From the NCBI GenBank assembly GCA_005656395.1, contig SRSI01000013.1, forward strand, positions 1,798,001 through 1,862,000: 64,000 nt of DNA. Direction: 5' to 3'. Origin of the DNA: Strongyloides papillosus. Lineage: Eukaryota; Nematoda; Chromadorea; Rhabditida; Strongyloididae. Position numbers and translations under genes: made by a program. Within the stretch, counting starts at the first letter, position 1; every line of letters begins with the position of its first letter. Under the pieces are notes generated by a model. It was not told where the DNA came from. It searched no databases and saw only the letters and a list, made by a program, of their open reading frames with translations. Positions 24,836 to 38,162 of the stretch are shown here, piece after piece.

Positions 24836-26380
24836 TTAATTCTTCATAAACATATTTCTTGTTTCCCCATCAAAGATTGTTTCTGGGATAATAAGATTCA
24901 ATGTATCATACAAATATTTTGCGACAACTGGCAATTCAACTGTCTCCTCCTCAGGTACTACTCCTGTCTTTGATGCTATGCTAGTTGCTGCATATGATAT
25001 AAGTTGGTTAAGTTTATTAATATAATGGAAGAATGAGTGTGCCAGACTGTTTGATTTAACAACTGAATAACAGGAAGCTGAAATATTGTTTACAAGGATA
25101 TTACCATTTTTAGTTAATGGTGAGTATGCTCCAATAATCTTTTTAACAGTTGAATCAACAACTTTCATTGATATAAATTTACCATCCTCAGATACCTTAT
25201 TTACACAATCTCCAACTTTAACTCTTTCTGCATAAACCATATCATTACCAATTTCTTTGCAATTTCCTTTATAAATAAAATGTTGTGGTGTTATATCAAG
25301 ATGTGATCCATCATCAAATTCTAGATGAATATAGGTGACCTCTGTATCAGGAAGTTTATGAAGGAATGAGGTAACTTCAGACATCTTTGGAACACCACTC
25401 TCTTCAGATAGAACCATATCACCAATTTTAAGACTTCTAATTTCAATTGGACCATTTGATGTGATAACAGTAGTATTTGGTGCAAAACAAGCTGGAACGG
25501 TACCGGCAACTGGATAATAATATCCACCCTGTTGGACAGGAACAGATGCCTCACCAACTTGAACAAATGTATCTGATCCTTGAACTGGATCACTAACAAC
25601 AGGTCTACTAGCATAATTAGTTGCTGTTTGAACAACCTCAATACTATCTCTTGCTCTTGGTTCAGAATCTCTGTGGAATTCTGTTACTTTATCCAAAATT
25701 CTTGTAATATCATTTGGTGAATTTAATTGAACTAGAAAAAAAATATTATTAATTTAATTTATTCAGCAATAAAACATACCATCGTTAGTCTCTTCAGCTG
25801 GGTCAGGTAGACAGTTCATTCTATAAACAGTTAACTCATAACCACCATTAATTTTTTTAATATTTGTAATAAGATCAAAACCTGTTTGTCTACCATCTCT
25901 AATAACTTCACCACCACTATATACTTCACCAGAATGTACTATTGGCTTACCAACTTCTTGTGAGAATCTCATACCTTCATAAGTACAACATTGTAATCCT
26001 AATGAACCATCTTTGTTTTGTAAAAATCCACCAACCCATGAATTCCCATTACTACAACTTTGACTAGTAAATGATGATTCACAGTTAGCTGTTTGTGGTG
26101 ATGCTACTGGTAATCTTGACTTTATTCTATTAAAATCACTCTCTCTGAAAAATCCATCTTCACCCTCAGAGATAGCATTAAATTTACTATCGTGAAGGAA
26201 ACCTTTGCCACCGCTTAAACCACCAAAGCATTGTGGAATAGCACAACCAAGGATAGCAGAACCAGAAGGTGTTACCTCAAAACGGAATGGTATTCCACTA
26301 CCACCACATGAGGCTGCATCAATGATAACATTCAATGATATAACAGATAAAATGAAAATAATAATAACTTTATTTAACAT
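24836..26380 (-). CDS. Warthog (WRT) hedgehog-related protein with Hint domain
   Basis: Exons 26380-25780 and 25731-24836 join (GAT|G+TT) to give 498 aa. A signal peptide (1-23) is followed by the Cys-rich Wart domain (about 24-200; 'CGGSGIPFRFEVTPSGSAI', paired Cys in 'NCESSFTSQSC' and 'GLQCCTYEG'), a Ser/Pro/Val linker, and a Hint autoprocessing domain starting at Cys282 ('PACFAPNTTVITSNG'). The Hint domain contains the catalytic 'TPQH' block (Thr348, His351) and ends with 'NISASCYSVV'. In the family the Hint domain cleaves itself at the Cys and releases the secreted Wart part, which acts in cuticle, moulting and epidermal biology in nematodes. The catalytic Cys, Thr and His are all present, so processing is expected. 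Which of the wrt genes with a Hint domain is closest cannot be settled by eye. Confidence 0.95.
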
Positions 26381-27140
26381 TATTTTAAAGATGGTTTAAA
26401 ATAAAATAGAGTTTTAAAAGTTTAAAATCTTAAATATATAGCCAGGGTTGGTGGATGGAGATAAAGAATATATATAAAATGCGGTTAAAAATGTTAGTTA
26501 ACTTATCATTATACATATTCTGAATCCTCTTTATATTTTTCTGCCCAACGGCAAAAGGTATTGTTTCAATTGAAAGTGTGTTAAAAAACGACCCTATTAA
26601 TTAATATTATGTATAAAGAGATGATCGTTTAATGACCTAATTACCCAAATCATTATAATTAAAAGATAGTAAAAATAACTATGTTTGCAGGATACCTTTA
26701 ATAAATATTAATATCTTTTTATGTATATTAGATATTTTAAATCACATCTAATATTGATAAAATTTCACCACAAAACCTTAAATATTTAAAGAGATTTGGT
26801 GGAAAATTCTTAAATGAAAAAGAAAATTTTAAATGTTATGATAAGAGAGAAATTAGTTTAATTATCTAGTCACTAAGATAATTTCTAATAAGAATTATTT
26901 CTAAATGCAATGTTAGAATCTTTTATTGATGTAAAAAATAAACATATATCAAAAATATGAGTAAATTTAAATTCCAAAATATTATCATTTTCCTATCTGA
27001 CATATCAACAAATTATTTATATAGGTAATATATTTAAATATATCGCTAAAATATAAGAGAATTAAAAAATAAAATGTTTTTACATAAAAAAAAATTATTA
27101 ATATAGAAAAATAATTGAATATAAAAACACTGCTTATTCC
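26381..27140. other. Warthog promoter side and gyf-1 3' side
   Basis: AT-rich spacer. The segment at about 26430-26600 just upstream of the warthog start is less AT-rich (for example near 26440 and 26545) and is the likely promoter, but no specific site can be named. No gene seen. Confidence 0.45.
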
Positions 27141-30100
27141 CTAACCGGATTTCTTTTTATTTTTCTTTACAGGTTGTGAAGTAAAACCAATAGCTTGAGC
27201 TGGTGCTGATAAATCATCCTGACCTGATTTAGCTTTTATTACACGAGATCTAACTTCATTTCTCTTCTCAAGGTATTGTCTATAAATTTTTCTAACATCA
27301 ACTGAATCGCCAAAATTTGTGGAGAAGTAATCTTCGATGTCAGCCGGATTATCGACATTTGTAATAAATTGACAAAATGCCATTACATCTGATTCACTCT
27401 TAAAAGTTTTAAGTCTCTCTAGTAACCATTGTCGAAGTTCTGTGGTGGCTTCTTCTGAACCAAAATTAGATGTATTATTATTATTTTTTGATGATGAAGA
27501 ACCTTTACCATTAGAATTACCATTACTCTTGTTATCATTCTTCCATACTGCTCCAACAGGACGGGATGGCACTGTTGGTGATACTATTGTTGGCTCATTA
27601 ACAATAGGTTCAGGTTGTTTTGTCTGTATATTGGTAGATGGACGGTTATCTAATGAATTATTCCAATTATTGTTATTGTTAATATTATGTGAGCGTGTAT
27701 TTGGTGTATGATGCGATGGTCTTTCAATTATTTGTCCTGTAGCTGGAGCTAAAAATTCACCCAAACTTAAACCTATTGGAACTTTTCCTGCTGGTGTGTC
27801 ATCATCAGGTTTTATATTTGGTGATTCCCAATTTTTTGATGATGATAACAGAGTTGGTTTTTGAACATTAGTTCTTCCGTGGTATTCAGAATGTTGGTGT
27901 ACTCCATTACTAATATTATTGGTATGAGTAGAATTCTTAGTTGAAACTTTTCTTTTTGCATTTTGTGGTACCCATGTTCCACAATGAAATGATGGGACTT
28001 CGTGTTCTTTACTATCTCCTTAAGAAAAAATATTAAAATAAAAAAGATTTTTTTAACTTACCTAAACTTTTCTTTCTTGGTGATAATCTATTAATTGATT
28101 GTTGATGATGTTTATGCTGTTGATTGGTGTCATGATTTTCTACACTCTGTTGGATTTCAGAATTATTAACAATGTTATTCATAACTTTACCACCTCCAAG
28201 AAAATAGTTAGAACATTGTTGTTTATTATACAATTGTTTACTACTCAAATCCTGTTGATTATTTGCAGTTTGGAGATCAGAATTAAAGTTAGCATTATGA
28301 GAAAATCCTTGAGATCTACTAACATCTTCACAATTTGGCTGTTGTTGTTGATGTAAATTTCCTCCTTTAATTTTATCTTTTTGATACTGTTGTGTAAGAA
28401 AATTAGTATTGACGTATGCCTTAAATTGTTCTGTAGTCAATTGAAGATTAGATTTCTGTAGGACAGGATTCGTACGAAGGTTAGCAACAATCTGTGCAAT
28501 ATGAGCTTCAAATAGATGTGATGCTTGTTTCATAATTTTTTCTTCATTTTGGAAGAAGAGTAGCCATTTTGTTGAATTAGGTACCTCACCAACTCCTTTT
28601 AATATTTTTTGAATAATAATAAATTCCTCTCTGGTACGAGGAAAGTATGCTGAGATAAATGGTATTCTATCATCAGCAGCTCTTATTAATTCAACAAGAG
28701 TTAACCATCCTTTAAAAGGTAATTGTTCACAGTGAAATTTAAGTAATGGTGGTATATGGAAATTAATCAATTTAAATACCAAGTCTTGTGCACAAAATGG
28801 TCCTTTAACATCACCAATATCATTAACACAAATCCATCTTAAGTTTTCACGTTGTGTAAACCAACCAGCACATTGGAGGAGTTGTGAAAAAGCATCTACC
28901 TGAAAAAGTGATTGTATCATTTTTTCTGTTATTCCTAAATTGAGTAGTCCAAGATAATTATTCACTGCATTATTCATGAACATATTTGAACCATTATGAG
29001 GAGAATGAGGTGGAATTTGTTGTTGTTGATTGACGTTAAAATTTTGAAGAAGTTGCTCCGGTAAATTTTGCATTGGATTGTTATTTGCGACACCCACTTG
29101 GGGGATGGTAAATAAATTACTTGATACAAGGTGTTGATTAATATCCATACCTTTTGGTATGTTACTCATAATATCACTTGATATTTTTCTTGTATCATTA
29201 AAAGCTTGATTGATGCGTACTGTATCCAAATAACTACCCATATGCCCTGGTGAGAAATCGGAATGTCCTAAAGTTGTATTAGTAGTTGTTGTATTATTTT
29301 GTTGTGGAAAATCCTCATTACCAGTTAATTGCATTGGGATTTGTGACAAGTAATCATTAGAGACATCAAGATTATCTTTGAATGCATCAAATACATTATT
29401 GGGTTGTATGGGAGTTATTGTATCATTTTCAGGAAAAACTAAGTTATTTGAAAAGCCTTCAGAATATTGTAATTTACCGTTGTTAATATTTAGTGATTGA
29501 AATAATGTATCAAATGCATTAACATTATTTTGAAATCCAACATTATTGTTGATATTTGATAATGGACCAGAAAGGGTATCTAAATGTAATCTACTATCAT
29601 TTGGATGAAAAATATTATCAAGAGAACTATTTAATGGATCAAATTCCGAATGATTATTAATTGGTCTTATCTCATTTCTAATTGTGTTTTTATATACCTC
29701 TCTTTGAGAATGGATTGAATTACTCTTTGAATAGTCATCAATATTACTGTCTGATGATTCTTTCTTCTCATTATTCATTAAACTTTCTTTATTCCAATTC
29801 CGATCATTATTCATTAATCCACCTTCTTTTGCATATGACGTTTCTTTGTTAGAGTTTTGTTGATGAGTTGACGAATAAATATTTGTTTCAACATTTTTTT
29901 TATTATCAGCTCGCCAATTATTATCTAGTTCACTTTGCATGATACCACATTTTCCTGTAAAAAATTTTTCCGTACAACGGAAAGATTTCTTTTCGCGATC
30001 TATAAAGCCATTACTACTATCTCTCCAATTATGATTTAGTGCATTATTAGTTCTAATAATCTTTTTTGTTGTATAACTATCTGTTGTTGATGACCTAGGA

Positions 30101-30354
30101 ATGACATTTGTCGGTTTTTTTGCCTTTTGTGATACATGTTCCCATCCGTTCTCTTCAACACCAGTATTACACAAGGAATCTTTTGCCACATCCTTTTTAC
30201 TATCTGTGAAAGTTATATTTTCACCAGGTGTTCCTTCCATTGACTTTAATAATTCTTTTTTATTTCCAAAAAAATGATTATTTTCTAATTCTCTTGGAGT
30301 TGGAGCATTTATACTATTCATGTAGCTAGTAAATGCCTCAGGAGGAATAGACAT
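27141..30354 (-). CDS. gyf-1: GIGYF/GYF-1 translational repressor scaffold
   Basis: Exons 30354-28062 and 28018-27141 give 1056 aa. Most of the protein is Asn/Ser/Gln-rich and disordered. A divergent GYF domain sits at about 500-560 (WICVNDIGDVKGPFCAQDLV, then 'GWLTLVELI'). It is preceded by an aggregated hydrophobic stretch and followed by a helical segment with 'FPRTREEFIIIQKIL'. The last ~100 residues hold 'LRQWLLERLKTFKSESDVMA' and 'FCQFITNVDNPADIEDYF', matching the conserved C-terminal helical domain of GIGYF1/2. GIGYF proteins bind 4EHP and recruit decay factors to silence mRNAs. The pairing of a GYF domain with this C-terminal block makes the family call good. I did not find a clear 4EHP-binding YxYxxxxL motif at the N-terminus, and the proline-binding aromatics of the GYF fold are partly replaced (C for Y after W507; 'FHIPP' for the GYF tripeptide). 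Confidence 0.83.
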
Positions 30355-33300
30355 TATATGTTGTAAAACAGATGTTATATTGTATTATCTAAGTTTTGGA
30401 TTGATGAATTGAATCTTTAAAAATAAAAAAAATAAAAAATATTGTTTTATATTAAATTTAAAAATGACTATATATGTATTCTTTGAAAGAATGTAAGAAA
30501 AATAGGAAATTTGTGTGGTGTTATATATACTAAAAATTTAACAAACAACTGGAAAATGATGTAACAATTTTAAAATAATGAGACACTAAACAGGGGAACA
30601 CATAGTTTATGTCTATGAAGCTCGATATATACTACATATGAATATTATTTATATGGAACATAGTATTGTCAAAGCTAATGCTAATAAAAAAAATATTAAA
30701 AAAAGATACCTAAAAATTTTATAAACTCATTATTTCAAATTTATGTATATCTTCCACATATATATTGGTAAGGGACACGCAATCTGTCCTTAAATATACA
30801 TGGGAAAATTTTTTCAATGATAAAAATTAAATTATAGACGCGTTTAAACTATCAATTTCAGCATTATTCAAGGCTTTTATTGATAGTTTCAAATATTGTC
30901 AACAAATTTTTAGTTATGATTTATGTATATAAGTATATATAGAATATAATAGCGTCAAATGGATCTATGGCTAGGAGAAAAAAATATTTATAAATTTTGA
31001 CGTATGCTGTTAGTTGTGAATTCAAGAAGTGTTAAGATAGAAGTAGGATTGTAATAAAATTAATTGAAAAGAATAATGCAGCAATCATCGGACAAACAGA
31101 TAAAGTATGCTATTATATCTTTAAAGTAAGCATATATATAATAACTCTAGATTTAAATTGACCAGAAGATGAAAATTTTAAAAAGAAAATGTTAAAACAT
31201 GAATATATATAATTGATTTTAAAAAAAGAGTATGTAAAAATATACATGCACTTCACATGACTCTTTTTATAATATATGAGTTTCATTAATTATCTGAAAT
31301 AATAATTATTTGGTATTTATATAACATATATATCTATTATATACATATATATTGAAAAATACTTTACACTACTTAACTCCAAAAAATGTAAACAATGTTA
31401 ATAATTAAATTCTATGGCAGCTGACACTTTCAACCATCCCATCCATATATAAAATATATATATACATATATCCCTCAGGATAAAGAATCATTTTTCCCTA
31501 TAAAAATTTTTCTCCTATACCTAAGGAATATGAAAAGGACATATACAGAGAAATGACAAAATTTCTATAATTCTTCATATATTATAATGAAGAGAGTTAA
31601 AATAATTTGAAGTCATCAATATTAACTATCTTATTGATAAATTTTAGTCACACAATATATAAAAAATGTTAAAATATATATATAAACACTATTTTTGTAA
31701 GATACAAGAATTTAAATAACTTTTATAAATAAAAAAGATGAGTGTATGCTAATATGATAAAAAAAATGAGTTATGTATAAATATATGGAGTGCACATGAC
31801 CTATGAGGCGGTGATAACACTATTATTTTTGGGTATATATTAATTGTTTACTTTTCTGAAATCTTATACAACATGTCTTTTTAATTGATAATATATTTTA
31901 AATAAACTATTTTAATATATATATCATTTCCCAGGATGAAATTAACAATAAATGATAATTTTAATAGATTCTAATCCATTCAAATAAATGGTTAGATAGT
32001 ATTAACTAAATGGAAGAACGTTTTTGTTAACCAATTTTCGTCTCAAGATCCTACTAAAGGAACATTATTTTGAATTTCATTATGCTATATGTATGTAAGG
32101 GGACCATAATGTATTATAGCTTTCTTTTTCAATACCAAAAAACCTTATGGCCTCCTTTTTATCTATCTTACTCTTAATAAATATATTAAAGTATCATTTA
32201 TCATTAAAAATAAAGAAAATATATTTTTTTCCTCTATATTCTTTAAAATATTCACTGGTATCTTAGGGGAAATTTATTTAATATTATAAAAATAAAAATT
32301 TGTTTTGGAGGAGAAATCTTACTCTATTTTTGTTATTAAAAAAGTTTCATTTTCCTCTATAATTTAATTTTATCATTATTAGAATAAAAAAAAGATAAGA
32401 AATAAAAAATTTTAGTTGATTTAAGAATTGTTTATTCTTTCACAGTTAGCTAATTATGGCCTTTGTATATCATTTTATTTTACAATAGTTGTATATCATC
32501 TGACATTGAATATTTCAACAAAGTGCAATAGTTATATAAATTATATATATATATTTGTTAATGTCATTTTCGCTGATTATTTAGATTCTTTAAATGAAAT
32601 TTTAATGATGGAAATGCGATTATAGTAGTTTGATTTATTTTTCGATATTATCAATTTTCACTAATAAAATTTCTATTTTCTAAGAAATATACATTTTTAT
32701 ATACATAACAGCTATCAAAAATTTTTTCTTCATAAAATTGTTTGATATTATCAGAGTTATGTAGTATTATAAAAGATTTATGAAACTCCTCAAATTCTTA
32801 TATTCAATTAAAATGATAATAATAATAATATATTATATTGAAATGTTCTTATTTATTTCTTCTATTTAATATCTAAATAGATTGACATATTCATTTTAAT
32901 CATATATATCCATTAAAAACTTTGGCCATTACATATATCTATTTTCTTTGTAAATATAGAGTTATATTATATGTTCCATTCTACTTTGGTAGTTGTAGTT
33001 GTCTTAACTTATTGGTAATATAAAGTAAGTATTGGCATAATAAGAAGAAGGTCGAACTTTATATAATGATGAGGTAATCTATAAAAATAGAAATTTTTTT
33101 CCATTTTTAACATATAATTTCTTTTATGTTATTGGAATTTTATAAATTATTTTATTATTCACCCAACTCTATTAAATTGGTATTTTTAAATTATATATAC
33201 AACATTAATATTATTTTTTTTATATATATAATTATAATTGTCGTGATAGTAACATAACAAATTAAACGTTTATTTATGTTATAGTATTTGACAAGGGTAA

Positions 33301-33857
33301 TATAATTTTATTCATGTTATATTATTACTTCAATAGTTTTAGACTATTAAACAATTTTTTAACTCTTCTCCACGAAACATTAACTTTTGATTGTAGAATT
33401 AGAGTTATCCTGAAACGTAGAAACACAGGTCAATATAGATTGTATTGCTAATATATATCTATTTATTAGTGACAATATATAACACTAACATTATTACAAA
33501 ACATTTTCTATCTGATCTTATTTCTTAGTAATATTTTTCCATCGATATATTTATAATCAAGACAAACAGATCATTTTATGACTTCTTTTTTATACTAAGA
33601 TATTTCATGCCTTTTTGCTAGCTTATAAAATCTTTATATAGAATTACTCATATACAAGAAGAGTTGTTATATTAATTATGTATAATGGATGACAATCATA
33701 TTTTTCCAGTAAAAAGCCCTTTACATCACTCCACTTAATGTTTGAATATTTATTTAATAAATGTCTTATTTTAAAATAATCATTTATCATACTTCTTATC
33801 ATTTGTTTAACTTGTTTTGTACACATCATACTCTTCTTCAATTTAAATATTTTATAG
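30355..33857. other. Divergent promoter region between gyf-1 and sem-5
   Basis: About 3.5 kb between two genes transcribed away from each other. It contains many TA-rich microsatellite-like stretches (for example around 31300-31460 and 33190-33240). No coding frame is convincing: the frame at 32428-32625 (plus) and the one at 33644-33841 (minus) lack any family features. A T-rich TTTATAG acceptor abuts the sem-5 ATG. Confidence 0.5.
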
Positions 33858-34657
<800 letters not shown>

Positions 34658-35287
34658 ACAATAATTAGATCTTTTAACAACAATTTTTTTAATTAGTTAT
34701 TGTGATATAATATAAATACTCACATATTGCAAAGAAAAATTATTTATCATTGTGATCACTTTTTTGGATTATAATAAATTAAACAAATTTTAAGTCATAA
34801 TAAATTAATTATTCAAAGCACATGTTTATAGTTATAATAATTGATAGGAAAAAAATGGATAATTATTTCTAGGAATAGCCTTTTAAGAAAAATTTCACAT
34901 TATATTAAATAATTACGAACAAACTAGCAAATTATTCTTTATTTAAATTTAATTATTTTTTAAAAAGTAAATATGTCTTTTATAATATTTAAAAATATAT
35001 ATTATTTTTTTGATTAAAGTATCACTTAAAATATTGGTTGCATAAAAATAAAAAAATAGATAAACATAAAAAAATTTCTGTGAATGTTTAATAATATTAA
35101 TTTTTTATTATTTGGGGAACCAAAAATTTTTGAATGAAAAAAAATATATATATACATTTACAATTTCGAATAAACTTCTCCAGAAAATGTTAACTTTAAC
35201 TTAGGGGTATCCATTATTCTATTTTACTTCATTTGGTTTGACATTTACTTTTCATTACTGCAGTGTACTTAAAGTTTGTTGCGAAAT
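34658..35287. other. Convergent 3' region of sem-5 and dct-1
   Basis: AT-rich 3' untranslated and spacer sequence between two genes that point at each other. No additional frame or repeat. Confidence 0.5.
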
Positions 35288-35951
35288 TTATCTGAAATAA
35301 GTTATGTTTTGTCCAAAACGTTTGAATAGATAATATCTTAAAAAATAAATAGATTATTAGTAGAGATAAAATTTGTTTATTTACTTACCCCATTGTGGTA
35401 CCCAAAAGGAGTGTACATAGGTGACTGGCGACTAATGAAATCATATAATAATGACTTGAATATTTTTTTGATGATTTTCCATACTCAAAAATATTTCCCT
35501 CATAATAATAAGGTTCTGGACTGTTTGGAGGTGTTGTAAGGGCAGAATTATTGTAAGTTCCTTTATTGAAATTTTTAGAATAATTATAATTCTGTTCAGA
35601 ACGTGTAGACCAGTCCCAAATCCAATCTTGTCCACGAACAGAACTTAAGCCTTCTCTTTGCAACTTTAGTCTAACTTGTTCCATATTTCTATCAACTTCA
35701 CTATATGGTCCATTGAGACTTATTGGTGAAGCGCGTGAATCGAATTTTGATTCACCATCTTTTCCAATTAATACTAAATTAGTTACATCTAATGAGGAAC
35801 AATATGAATCACGTGATGGTGCAAGTTCACACCATGATTCAGGCATACTTTCACAATCTTCTGATACTTTAGGAATATGATTGTTTGGTAGAATAATCTT
35901 TTTACTAATATCCATTGTACTTGATTGTTTATTTTCAAAAAATGTAGACAT
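35288..35951 (-). CDS. dct-1: DCT-1 / BNIP3-family mitophagy receptor
   Basis: Exon 35951-35389 plus a terminal exon of only 49 nt at 35336-35288 give 203 aa. 'SWCEL' at 39-43 is an LC3-interacting motif in the place of BNIP3 'SWVEL', and 'DWIWDWSTR' (109-117) matches the BNIP3 'DWIWDWSSR' block. The C-terminal membrane anchor (about 168-192) holds 'ASHLCTLLLGTTMG', with the His177 and GxxxG dimerisation pattern of BNIP3. The small second exon completes the anchor and adds a short basic tail (YYLFKRFGQNITYFR). The protein sits in the outer mitochondrial membrane and recruits LGG-1/LC3; in C. elegans dct-1 acts downstream of DAF-16 and SKN-1. Without the short exon the anchor would stop at Gly188, so annotation pipelines could easily truncate it. 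The family call is firm from two separate motif blocks. Confidence 0.93.
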
Positions 35952-38162
35952 AATAATGCAAAGAAAAAGTAATATTTTATAAATTAAATATTTACCCTCC
36001 TTTTATATATTTATTATCTAAAAATTTAAATTAGCTTTACGGTAAATAAAAAACAAAGTTAGAGAACAAATAATAGATGTTTGATATCTTTCCAAAAATA
36101 ATATTTTTAAAATTGTACATTAGTAAGTGATAATAAAGCTTTAATTAAATCGTAAACATCTGTTACTTAATAAGTTTTTCATATATTTTTGTATATCAAA
36201 CTAAAGATTATTTGATATCTTGTTTAAACAAAAATTTTTTTATTATTTATTTATTCATATCAGATAAAAGTATATGTGTATAATAAAAATGTCATTAAAA
36301 AAGACAGTAGTTAAATGTAAAATAAGAAGTTGAGGAATTAAACTTATCAAAATAAATTGTATGATTAAATAAATTTAATTAAATTATAATATTATGTAAA
36401 TAACAAGAAATGGTACGATAAATTCGATATGCGAATGTGAGTTTAATGAAAAAATATTTGAAATATTCAAACATTCTTCCTTTCTATTATCTTTTATTTT
36501 CTCTTTATTATTTTTGAATTATAAAAATAGGTAAGGAATAAAATATAAAGGTGGAAAGTTTTCAAAAGTGAATGTGAATTTTAAAAATGTATTTATTAAA
36601 AAGGAATGGGGTAATTTTAAAAAGAAAAGAGTGATAGCTAGGCTAGCCATATAAACATCATGAACAAGAGATGAAGCAATGGCCGTCATCTGACAATGAT
36701 AATCGATATTTCAAGGCATTGTGATTATAGGACTTAATATATTTGACTGCGCAATATATGTCATGTGATTAAAAGTGGCACCATAGAAAAAAGATAATAA
36801 AAATCACTAGAGGTAGCTTTTTAATTATGAAATATTAAATGATGTAATATATAGCTTGAAAAAAATGTATCATAAAATGAATATAAAAAACATGAAATGA
36901 AATATAATAAATAAATGTATCACTAAAATAATTGTTGTTCCTGACTAAATATACAAATAATGTTGCGTTTTATATTTTAAGGATAAATAATTTGTAAGTA
37001 AAAGATAAGTTGTAATATTATAAAACGTGCCTTTTTTAACTATAAAACAAGTAAAATAATATCGAACGAGTTAATTAAAAAATTGTTAAGAATCAAATGA
37101 CGATTTTGAAATAATACTCATTTTTTAAAGTGAGGTATATTATTGTTCATAATGATAACTTAAAGTATATAAATATTTTTAAGACCCGGTCAGGTCAAGT
37201 AAAATTATGATGGTGGGAAAGGTGTCATCATAGCACCTTTAGATCTCCTTTATTTATACTAATAAAGTATGTTGTTCTTTGTCGTTAAATGTGACAAAAA
37301 TCATGCTTTGAAAAAATAGAACTAATAATTAATAACTAAATTTTTTTATAAACATATTATGTATATGATTTAAACCTGTTTGTTTTTTGAGATGTACTCA
37401 GCATTTAATAGATGAAATATAAAAATAAAGATATTAATGTTCTAGTCATATATTTGTAAAATTTAAAAAAAAAGATGATAGATGAAATATATTACTTCAA
37501 AATTATAACATTTCATTTTGTCACATAGAGGAGATGATTAATTAATGATATATTTCTAAACTTCATGGTAATAAATATAACATTCAATGAATAATTTAAT
37601 TGTAGTATCTAAATAAAGCGCAATAATTTAATATAAAATGATAAGAACTATAAAAATACTTTTGTTTTTAATATATTCATACAATATTTTGACAGCCTCA
37701 ATTAAAAAAAATTCATAACAAGTGCAATTGTCATGATCAATTATTATTTAAATGTTAAAAAATATGACTGCTAGTTAAATACTAAAAATATATTCAAAAA
37801 TACAATAAAAACTTTCAAAGAAAACATATTAAATCAACTATTATCATGTGCTATAATTGTATAAATATATGAACAAAAGAATCATTTTAAATTTAAATAT
37901 AATTATAATCACGTGAAATGGATGAAACTATTTTATTGAAAATTATTATCAGTAAAACTTTGATAAAAAAAATCTGAATGTATAGATTTAAACATTCATC
38001 TAATCACATAGATTTAATCATTTTGCATACATTGATATATTATTGTTGAGTAATCGTCGAATTTAAAAAAAAAGAATGCATCATAAAAAAATAAATTGTT
38101 TCCTTTAATTTTATTAAAAATATAAATTTTGGGAAAGAAAATTAATCATAACTTTTTATTCT
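35952..38162. other. dct-1 upstream region with GC-richer blocks
   Basis: No gene seen. Two blocks stand out against the AT background: about 36640-36790 (contains a GGCTAGCC palindrome) and about 37180-37250 (contains the AAAGGTG/CACCTTT hairpin). A GTAAACA heptamer at 36152-36158 fits the DAF-16/FOXO core and a TCACGTGA octamer at 37909-37916 fits an E-box. Both are short enough to occur by chance. The region also carries the 3' side of arl-3. Confidence 0.45.
37218..37240. other. Short hairpin AAAGGTG/CACCTTT
   Basis: A 7-bp perfect stem (37218-37224 with 37234-37240) around a 9-nt loop lies in a locally GC-richer patch that also holds GACCCGGTCAGGTC just upstream. It is far from any annotated gene end (about 0.9 kb from the arl-3 stop, 1.3 kb upstream of dct-1). 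It could be a small structured RNA or a regulatory site; nothing identifies it further. Confidence 0.3.

Noticed and set aside
25321..25641. 106-codon frame within the warthog gene
   Set aside because: Shadow of the Hint exon in another frame of the same strand.
27442..27711. 89-codon plus-strand frame opposite gyf-1
   Set aside because: Antisense shadow of Asn/Ser-rich coding repeats.
33644..33841. 65-codon minus-strand frame upstream of sem-5
   Set aside because: Lies in the promoter of sem-5, no features, no splice partners.
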